DNA of 64,000 bases from Alphaproteobacteria bacterium (GTDB lineage Bacteria; Pseudomonadota; Alphaproteobacteria; Rhizobiales; JAJFHC01), in contig JAJFHD010000105.1 in assembly GCA_021775805.1 (NCBI GenBank), forward strand, positions 1-64,000, in the 5' to 3' direction. The position numbers and the translations under genes are program-made. The first letter of the stretch is position 1; every line of letters starts with the position of its first letter. The notes beneath the pieces are model-generated. The model was given only the letters and a program-made list of their open reading frames with translations, was not told where the DNA came from and made no database searches. Below, in pieces: positions 9,109-17,000 of this stretch.

Positions 9109-9885
9109 TCAAGCAAGCATTTTGACGTCGCCGCAAACCGAGACCGCCTGACCAGAAATCGTGCGTCCGCGTGGGCTGGCGAGAAACAGAATCTGGTCAG
9201 CCAGTTGTTCGGCAGTGACATAATCCTTGATTGACGCGTAGGAGAAGGCTTCGGCCTCGATTTCCGCAAACGACTTGCCCATCTGCTGTGCCTTCGCCTC
9301 CATGACACGGCGCTGGCGGTCGCCGGCAACAATGCCGGGCAAGATGGCGTTGACCCTTACACCGTCGCCGCCCAGTTCTATGGACAGTGATTTTGTGAAA
9401 CCGATGACGGCCCACTTGGCAGCGGCATAGGGTGTCCGCATGGCAAAGCCCATGCGTCCGGCAACCGACGACAGGTTGACGATCGACGGATTGTCGCTTT
9501 TGCGCAGATAGGGCACGGCGATCCTGGCACAGTTGAACTGGCCGGTCAGGCAAACCCCGATGCACCGGTCCCAGTCTTCCGGATTGACATCTTCGACCCG
9601 TGCGGTAGGACCGGCGATGCCGGCGTTGTTGACCAGCACATCGAGGCCGCCCATCCGTTCGGCGGCGGTCTGAATGAAGGCTGTGATCGCTGTCCTGTCA
9701 ATGACATCGCACACGGTCGCGCGGACACCGTTCAACTGGTTTGGCAGTTCGGCGATTGCCATTGTGTCGACGTCGCAAACCTCAACTTGGGCGCCTTCGT
9801 TCGCGAAGGCTCTGGCGATTTCCAGTCCAATTCCAGCGGCTCCGGCGGTCACGATCACCCTCGTGCCTTTCAGGTTCAAATCCAT
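9109..9885 (-). CDS. SDR family oxidoreductase
   Basis: About 258 aa classical short-chain dehydrogenase. It shows the cofactor loop TAGAAGIG, the NNAG motif, the Ser of NLSSVAG and the YAAAK catalytic pair. ATG 9885 is chosen because GGAGGA precedes it; the open frame extends 20 codons further without support. It is divergent from the BKACE gene, which suggests a shared catabolic pathway such as oxidation of a hydroxy acid to the keto acid cleaved by BKACE. The substrate cannot be assigned. Confidence 0.85.
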   Translation of the reverse strand: MDLNLKGTRVIVTAGAAGIGLEIARAFANEGAQVEVCDVDTMAIAELPNQLNGVRATVCDVIDRTAITAFIQTAAERMGGLDVLVNNAGIAGPTARVEDVNPEDWDRCIGVCLTGQFNCARIAVPYLRKSDNPSIVNLSSVAGRMGFAMRTPYAAAKWAVIGFTKSLSIELGGDGVRVNAILPGIVAGDRQRRVMEAKAQQMGKSFAEIEAEAFSYASIKDYVTAEQLADQILFLASPRGRTISGQAVSVCGDVKMLA

Positions 9886-9949
9886 ATGGGCTGGTTCCTC
9901 CAAACGATCAATCGGACTCGACAACGTGCCGTCTGTAACTGACAATATC

Positions 9950-9959
9950 TTTGATCAAA
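9950..9959. promoter_or_regulatory. TTTGATCAAA palindrome in the SDR/BKACE divergent promoter region
   Basis: A perfect 10-bp palindrome between the divergent SDR and BKACE genes. It is a candidate operator only by position and symmetry; no regulator gene lies next to it. Confidence 0.2.
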
Positions 9960-10113
9960 AATCACAACAAGCCGTCCGACTCAGGAAAATCACCATGTCT
10001 CGTGCCGCAATTATGGACGCAGGTTTTTTTTGGCAGGGCATGGGTGCTGATGTTCACCGGTACTGGACGGAGTGTGGTCATGACGGCCACGACAATAGAG
10101 GAGCAAGTTAACC

Positions 10114-11040
10114 ATGAGCCGCAAAGTCATCATTACCTGTGCCGTCACGGGATCCATCCACACGCCGACCATGTCGCCGCATCTGCCGATCACGGCGCAG
10201 GAGATTGCCGATGCCGCCATCGGGGCGGCCGAAGCCGGTGCTGCCATCGTCCATCTTCATGCCCGTGATCCTGAATCCGGATTGCCAGATCAGTCCGTCG
10301 AGGCCTTTTCGCCGTTCCTGCAGGTCATCAAGCAGCGGTCAAACTGCGTGCTCAACATCACCACCGGCGGCGCGGCAACCATGACCATCGAGGAGCGTGT
10401 CAGGCCCGCGGCGACTTTCCGCCCCGAGGTCGCCTCGCTCAACATGGGGTCCATGAACTTTGGGCTGTACCCGATGCTGGCGCGCTACAAGGAGTTCAAG
10501 CACGACTGGGAATACGACTATCTCGAAGGCTCGCGTGAGCGCATCTTCAAGAACACCTTTGCCGACATCGAGTACATTCTGTCGACCTGTGCCGAGAACG
10601 GGACGCGGTTCGAGATCGAATGTTACGATATCGGCCATCTCTACACGCTTGCGCATTTCGCCGACCGCGGCGTCGTCAAGCCGCCGTTCTTTGTCCAGTC
10701 CGTGTTTGGAATCCTGGGCGGCATCGGCGGGCATCATGAAGACGTTGCCCATATGAAAAGGACAGCCGACAGGCTGTTCGGTGACGACTATCAGTGGTCG
10801 GTGCTGGGGGCCGGGCGCAACCAGATGACGATCGCTGCCATGTCGGCGGCCATGGGCGGCAACGTCAGGGTCGGGCTTGAGGACAACCTTTGGATCGGGC
10901 CGGGCCAATTGGCCCAGTCGAATGCCGATCAGGTGGCCAAGGCCCGCAGCATAATCGAAGGTTTTGGCCTTGAGATCGCAACGCCTGACGAGGCCCGCGA
11001 GATGTTGCAGCTCAAGGGCGGCGACCAAGTTGCCTTCTGA
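10114..11040 (+). CDS. BKACE family beta-keto acid cleavage enzyme
   Basis: 308 aa with the full-length DUF849/BKACE pattern: metal-binding His pair in IVHLHARDP (His47, His49), the NITTGGAATM segment, and the C-terminal RVGLEDNLWIGPGQLAQSN. The family condenses a beta-keto acid with acetyl-CoA to give acetoacetate and a CoA ester; the founding member acts on 3-keto-5-aminohexanoate in lysine fermentation, but members differ in substrate. GAGGAG lies upstream of the start. The divergent SDR may supply the keto acid. The exact substrate is unknown. Confidence 0.9.
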   Translation: MSRKVIITCAVTGSIHTPTMSPHLPITAQEIADAAIGAAEAGAAIVHLHARDPESGLPDQSVEAFSPFLQVIKQRSNCVLNITTGGAATMTIEERVRPAATFRPEVASLNMGSMNFGLYPMLARYKEFKHDWEYDYLEGSRERIFKNTFADIEYILSTCAENGTRFEIECYDIGHLYTLAHFADRGVVKPPFFVQSVFGILGGIGGHHEDVAHMKRTADRLFGDDYQWSVLGAGRNQMTIAAMSAAMGGNVRVGLEDNLWIGPGQLAQSNADQVAKARSIIEGFGLEIATPDEAREMLQLKGGDQVAF

Positions 11041-11082
11041 CGTCGGGAAACGGGCCGATCCATAACCGCGGAATTAGAGCCG

Positions 11083-11331
11083 GTGCCCGCCGCCAACGCT
11101 CTGACCGTGGTTTGGGGGCATTTGAACGGTGTTCCTCCCCTGACGGTCGAGCGTCTCGAGGATCTGCGCAACATTTGCAAGGAGGTCGACGGGGTCGTGA
11201 CGGAATGGGCGGTCGGCACGTTCATGCGTATGAGTATTGCCATTCTCGACGTACAGGACGCGGAAACGAGAGAGGCCATTTCCGCCGGGCACTTTCTGTC
11301 CTGTCAGGGATCGACGCAGCACAGCTCCTAG
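11083..11331 (+). CDS. Possible small protein of unknown function
   Basis: An 82-codon frame with GTG start, 42 bp after the BKACE stop. Its composition is protein-like in the middle (VERLEDLRNICKEVDGVV) but there is no Shine-Dalgarno and no family is recognised. It overlaps the 3' end of the minus-strand secreted protein by 4 bp. An antisense frame of the same length exists, so this could be spurious. Confidence 0.3.
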   Translation: MPAANALTVVWGHLNGVPPLTVERLEDLRNICKEVDGVVTEWAVGTFMRMSIAILDVQDAETREAISAGHFLSCQGSTQHSS

Positions 11332-11879
11332 GGATCGTACGGGAACAGCGTGTAGATGTTAGCGGTCGGGATCGTCGCAATCGACACGACGAAATGGCCT
11401 TCAACCAGCAGAGGCGTTCTCTGAACAGACGTGTATCCTTCGGTTGTGCAGATCATGTTGTGAAACGGATATCTGATGCGGTCTCCAATCGTCATGTCGA
11501 CGCCGGAATGATTGTCTTCGAACGGTTTGAACCCGAGTCTGTACGCCGACCTGAAGTTGTCGATTGTGCCCCATTCGCCATTGCCGCAAACGTGCGCGCC
11601 CTCGGACGTGTCGGGTGAACCTTTCGGTGACAGCGGATCTCTCGAGAGTGAGTATCCTGCCTCGTCTGATTCCTGGTTGGGTTTGAGCGTTAGCTTCAGA
11701 TAGAAGGGTTTGCGCCCGGCCTTGGAAAGCGCTGCGTAGAAGGCATCCGTCGCGTTCGAGTCCGTTGTTGTCAGATCCAGAACGGCGACAATTTCGGGAA
11801 GTTCATCTGCTTGGGCGACGCCCGCAAAAACCAGTTGAGACAGGAAAATGGCAGCCAGACAGGCAATCGGGGATTTCAT
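11328..11879 (-). CDS. Secreted protein of unknown function
   Basis: About 183 aa starting MKSPIACLAAIFLSQLVF and ending its signal peptide near AQA-DE. The mature domain has two Cys (VCGNGEW and MICTTEG), which could pair in the periplasm. ATG 11879 is preferred because AAAGGA lies 7 nt upstream; an ATG five codons earlier overlaps that ribosome site. It follows pbpC by 62 bp on the same strand and may be the last gene of the alpha-2-macroglobulin/pbpC transcript. No family is recognised. Confidence 0.7.
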   Translation of the reverse strand: MKSPIACLAAIFLSQLVFAGVAQADELPEIVAVLDLTTTDSNATDAFYAALSKAGRKPFYLKLTLKPNQESDEAGYSLSRDPLSPKGSPDTSEGAHVCGNGEWGTIDNFRSAYRLGFKPFEDNHSGVDMTIGDRIRYPFHNMICTTEGYTSVQRTPLLVEGHFVVSIATIPTANIYTLFPYDP

Positions 11880-11941
11880 CAGTGTTCCTTTCATACTGAA
11901 TGCTTCGCGGTTTTAAGTAATACTTCAGTCTGACGGCCGGT

Positions 11942-14056
11942 TCACTCCTCGCTCTGGAGGAAAACGTTGACGCTGGCCGCGCGCCCGCCGGAGTCGATAA
12001 CCGTCAAGGTGGAGTAACCGGCACCATCGGGCGTCCATGTGGTGGTCCGCCGGCGCGATGACGGTGCCACGATCTTGCCGTTTGCGAGCCACCGGAAAGG
12101 CGGGCGTCCATCCTGAAGTTTCATGACCAGGGGCAAAGGCTGGCCGGTGGCGGTTGCGCCAAGGACGACCCGCGCGCCAGCGGGGGGATAGATTATCTGC
12201 GGCGCAGGTTCGGGCGTTTGCGTGTTCGTAAAAGCCATCCCGTCCGGGGTGAAACGCTGCAAGGTGATGGGCAATTCGCCGTGTGCCGTTCGCAGCGCGC
12301 CTGGCGGCGCGGGCGCGAATGGAACCGGGGCCAGGCCGGTCCTGGCGAAGGCTTCAAAGAGAATCGGAGCGGCAGCGGATCGCCCGGTCAGGCCTGGAAC
12401 CGGCCCATTGTCGGCACGCCCGACCCAGATGCCGATGACGTGACGGCCATCATAGCCAAACGACCAGGCGTCGCGGTAGCCATAGCTGGTTCCCGTTTTG
12501 TAGGCGATTCCGGCTCTGCCCGCCCCGGTTGGCGGTGGTGTGCCGGAGAGGATGTCTGTGACATGCCAGGCGGCATCCGGCTGCAGCAACACGGTGTCTT
12601 CCGTCTCGTATCCGCTTCGCCCGTCCGAAGGGCGATTGTGCAGCGATGTTGCCCGGCCGGCATTCGCGAGTGCCGTATAAAGTTGCGTCAGGCCTTTCAG
12701 GGAGACGCCGACACCGCCAAGGCCGATGGCAAGCCCCGGCCGGCCAGAGCGGGGAAGCACTGTCGAGACGCCGGCCTTGCGGAATTTTGCCATCAGGCGG
12801 GCAGGACCGACGGCTTCAAGAAGATGCACGGCCGGCACGTTCAGAGAAAGCTGCAATGCCTTGCGTACACTGATTTCGCCCTGGTACTGCAGATCGAAGT
12901 TCTGAGGACGGTAACCGGAAAAATTGGCTGGGCGGTCCACGATCAGGGTTTCCGGCCTGACGACACCTTCCTCGAAGGCCAGGCCGTAGATGAAAGGCTT
13001 GAGAGCGGACCCGGGGGACCGGACGGCATTGGTCATGTCGACCCAACCGGCGCGCTCCACGCTCAGATAGTCTGGGGAACCGACTTCCGCGAGGATCCGT
13101 CCCGTGTGTGCGTCCGCCAGTACGAGCGCGACCGAGACCTTGTCGCCAAACCGCCTGACGGCATCGCGCGCGACATCTTCAAGAGAGCGCTGAAGGTGCC
13201 GTTTCAGCGTCACGCGATGTTGCGTGGTCCCCCGATCTGAACGCACCATGCGTTCGGCCAGATGTGCGGCATGGTGCGGCAACGCAAAGCGGGTGCTTGA
13301 AACAGAAGTTGCCGCTGCTCTTTCCACTTCGCCAGGCGCGATCACCCGGGCCGCCGCCGCCCGTGCCAGAACCGTGTTGCGGGCGGTCCGCGCGGTATCG
13401 GGGAAACGATCCGGTCTGCGGCGCTCGGGCGACTGGGGCAGGGCCACGAGCAGGGCGGACTGGCCGAGCGTCAGTCCCTTGGGCTCCTTGTCGAAATAGG
13501 CCAGCGACGCCGCCCGAACACCTTCCAGGTTGCCACCGTAGGGCGCCAGCATCAGATACCGTTCGAGAATCTGCTCTTTGGTCAGCCTGCGTTCGATCTG
13601 CAGGGCGCGTACCATCTGCAGCAGTTTCGACTTAAAGGAGCGGTGTTCCCGGGGCTCAAGCAGTCGGGCCAATTGCATGGTAATGGTCGACGCGCCGGAG
13701 ACTATGCGGCGGTTGGCGACCATCTGGCCGAATGCGCGCAATATGGCCTTGGCATCGACACCGGGGTGTGTCCAGAACCGCTGGTCTTCATAGGCGATCA
13801 GCAGTTTCTGGAACTCCTGGTCAACGTCGTTCAGGCTGGTCCGGAGCCGCCAGCGGTCCTGACTGGTTGCAAACGCCCGCAGCAGTTTTCCGTCTGCATC
13901 CACAACTTCGACGGACACGTCTCCGGCACGGTCCAGGGGCGGTGGATTGTAGTGATCAAACACGAAGAACGCCGGGATCGCGGCAGCCGTCAACAAAACA
14001 CCGGTGAGAACCGCTGCCGCGGTGCCTTTCAGTACTCGTCGTGAGATTGGCTTCAT
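11942..14056 (-). CDS. pbpC: Penicillin-binding protein 1C (bifunctional peptidoglycan synthase)
   Basis: 704 aa, class A PBP of the 1C type, anchored by an N-terminal membrane helix (residues ~10-33). The GT51 glycosyltransferase domain has the catalytic Glu90 in YEDQRF and the GASTITMQ motif. The transpeptidase domain has Ser350-x-x-Lys353 (SPGSALKP), SLN and KTGTS. The C-terminal ~90 residues match the PBP1C-specific C-terminal domain. It starts 9 bp after the alpha-2-macroglobulin gene, the same pairing as E. coli yfhM-pbpC; the protease trap is thought to cooperate with this murein repair enzyme in the periplasm. Confidence 0.95.
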   Translation of the reverse strand: MKPISRRVLKGTAAAVLTGVLLTAAAIPAFFVFDHYNPPPLDRAGDVSVEVVDADGKLLRAFATSQDRWRLRTSLNDVDQEFQKLLIAYEDQRFWTHPGVDAKAILRAFGQMVANRRIVSGASTITMQLARLLEPREHRSFKSKLLQMVRALQIERRLTKEQILERYLMLAPYGGNLEGVRAASLAYFDKEPKGLTLGQSALLVALPQSPERRRPDRFPDTARTARNTVLARAAAARVIAPGEVERAAATSVSSTRFALPHHAAHLAERMVRSDRGTTQHRVTLKRHLQRSLEDVARDAVRRFGDKVSVALVLADAHTGRILAEVGSPDYLSVERAGWVDMTNAVRSPGSALKPFIYGLAFEEGVVRPETLIVDRPANFSGYRPQNFDLQYQGEISVRKALQLSLNVPAVHLLEAVGPARLMAKFRKAGVSTVLPRSGRPGLAIGLGGVGVSLKGLTQLYTALANAGRATSLHNRPSDGRSGYETEDTVLLQPDAAWHVTDILSGTPPPTGAGRAGIAYKTGTSYGYRDAWSFGYDGRHVIGIWVGRADNGPVPGLTGRSAAAPILFEAFARTGLAPVPFAPAPPGALRTAHGELPITLQRFTPDGMAFTNTQTPEPAPQIIYPPAGARVVLGATATGQPLPLVMKLQDGRPPFRWLANGKIVAPSSRRRTTTWTPDGAGYSTLTVIDSGGRAASVNVFLQSEE

Positions 14057-14065
14057 ATGTCAGTC

Positions 14066-17000
14066 TCAGGGCCGGGCAACCTGCATCCAGCCGCTCGCGG
14101 TGCGGGCGGAATACTGAGGCCGATACATGTCTTCGACGCTGGCGGCCGGGTGCATGAAGCGGCCCGGGGTTACCGCCCGCACGGTGTAGGCCACCGTAAA
14201 TTGCGACTCACCGCCCTTGGCACGGTCGAATGCCGTCACGAAACGGTCGTCACGAAATTCGGAATGTGTCGCGGCGGTTTCCGGCAACCAGTCGAAGTTG
14301 CCGAGATCAGCGCTTTTGACCAGACGGGGATTGTCGATTTCGAAACCTGCAGGAAGCAGGTCGGTTACCACAAGCCGCGAGGGCAGGTCATTGAGTTGCC
14401 TGACATTGATGACGACCACGAAGCGTTCGTTCTGGGATACTTCGCTGACGTTTGCCTGGGTTCCGTCGAGACGGTAGTAGGTCCGCTCAATGGCGAAACC
14501 TTCACCGCCGGCGGGCAGGGGCTGTGCCGGAACCGCAATCGTCGTGACGGTCGCCAGCAGATCTTCGCCATGACGGTTGGTCACCTGCAACGGCTGGTCG
14601 GCAAGATCAGCCCCTTCAATGCGCCTGGCCAGGGTGCCGGCGTGGGGCAGACCGTTTACGGACAGCGATATTGCATCATCCGATGCCCTTGCGGCACGGG
14701 CGGCCAGCAGCATCCAGGCCTGCTCCTGGGTGCTGGTATGGGCGTCGGCCCGGCGCAGCGACGACACCAGTTTGATCATGCCTGCGGTATCTGAGGGGGC
14801 GGGTCGTGCCTCCGACGCCAGCGCCAGCATGGCCGATGCATCCCTGAGCCTGGATCCGTAGTGATACTGTCCGCTCTCGGATCTTGCGCTTTCCTGCGCC
14901 AGACGAAACGCAGAGTTGAATGTCCGTTCTGCTCGTTGCTGATCGCCATAGAGTGCCATGCCGGCCGCCAGTTGCGCGCGCGCGATCGGCGTTCTGAACG
15001 ACTGCAGCTGCGTGTCGGCGTAGTACCGGAGATCGCCTGCTGATGCCAACCTGTTGCGGGCAAGCACATAGAGCGCGTAGGCGACGGCGGCATCGTTGTT
15101 TGAGAGGTCGTTGCGATAGGCAAGGACGTTCTGCAGGCTCTGCAGCGCCTGTCTCATGGGTTGTGCCGGAACGTCGTATCCCTTTTCCGACGCACGGGTC
15201 AGGAACTCCGTCACATAGGCGCTCAGCCAAAGGTCGTCGGCTTGGGTTCCCCAAAGACTGAAACCACCGCTGTTCGACTGGTATGAAAGCACCGTATTGA
15301 TGGCTTTCTGTATCCGTTCCTTGACGACGGCTTCATCGAGCCCCGGAATGCCGGCCGAAAAGTCGCTGGAGTAGAGCAAGGGCAGGGCCTTGCTGGTGAT
15401 CTGCTCGGCGCACCCGTAGGGGTAACGGTCGAGCTGCAAAATCAAAGAGGGAACATCGAAAGCCGATGGCCGTGCGACGCTGACATTGATCTTTGCACCG
15501 TCGAGCTGACTGTCATCGAACAGCGTCCGGTCGACCACCAGGCTGCCGCCGTTGGCCGCCAGCGCCACTTCCATCTTTCGGGTCACCGGCAGCTGTCCGG
15601 GCCGGACCTTCATCGAAATTTCATGCTCGACAAAGAAGTCGCCTGATCCCGATAGGCGAATTCTTGCCCATGCGGTTCCGGCCGACTGCGCGTTCACCGG
15701 CACCGCCAGGCTGGTCTTCTGGCCGGCCGCGAGCTCGAGAGTTGTTGCCAACTGATCCCCGGTCAAAGAAAGATTGTCGCTGGTCTCGATATCGACGGCA
15801 TAGGCTCCGGCGGGCGCATCGGTGTTTGCAATGTCGATCAGCAAACGCGCCTGGTCGCCGGGGGCCATGAACTTGGGCAGGCTTGCGGCGACCACGATCG
15901 GATCGCGGATCACGGTCTCGGCCTCGGCTGAGCCTACGCCATCTTCTGTCCAAGCGGTCGCCATGATCCTCACGGTCCCGTTGAACTGGGGAATGTCGAA
16001 GGTCACTTCTGCCTTGCCGTTCTCGTCAAGGCGTACCGGGCCGGAAAAGAAGGCGACAAGTTTTTCTGTCGGCGGGTTGCCCTTGGCGCTCATATTGTCG
16101 GCAAAATCGCCGCCGGTGCGAAGCCGGCCGGTGGCGCCCAGGGAGCCGTCAATCAGCCGGCCATAGATGTCGCGCATCTCGATACCGAGAGTGCGCTGAC
16201 CGAAGTATCGCTTTATCGGGTCGGGACTGGGGTAGTTGGTGAGGTTGAGGATGCCGACATCGACGGCGGCGACCGTGACGTAGGCCTCCTGCTGCGGTGC
16301 CAGGCCGGCAACAGAGACTGGAATCTTCAGAGGCTCGTGGGGCCGGGTCTGGGCGTCGGCGCCGAGAGAAATGGCAAGGTTTCTGTCTTGCGGGTCGACC
16401 GAGAGCCATTTGACCCCGATCGCGCGCATCGGCATGCGCGACGTGCCGGCATCGCCTGGGCGATAGAGCGTGGCCAGGACATAGGCGCCTGCACCCCAAT
16501 CATTGCCCACGGGCAGATCGAAGGTGGCACCTTCCGGCGGCACCGAGACGGACATCGATTCAACAATGCGGTCTGTGCCGATCGCGATCAGCATCTCGCC
16601 GGCAAAACGCGGGGAGACTTTCAGTTTTGCGATGTCGCCGGCCTTGTATTGAGACTTGTCCAGGGCAATCTCGAGACCGTCAGGGGTTTCAGTCGACTTG
16701 GCCTGGACAAACCACCCGGCATTGAAGTCGACGCTGGTGGCCGGGCCATCGGCGGCGGCTGTTTCGATGTCGAGCCGGTAGTGACCCCAGCCAACCGGAA
16801 CGGAAACGGGGGTTGGCGATTCCGACTTGATGTCGAAGCTGCCGCTGGAGACCTTCTTTTCCAGGTCGATGGATTCATAGCGCCACGAGGAACCGTCCCG
16901 GTACCACTGGTAGTTGCGCTCGACCTTGACGATCGACCAGTTGACGCCGGCGAGGTCAGCCTTGCGGCCATCGGGATCGACGGCAATGACATCGAAGCCT

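Noticed and set aside
12218..13240. 340-codon plus-strand frame opposite pbpC
   Set aside because: Shadow of the GT51/transpeptidase coding strand; no family features.
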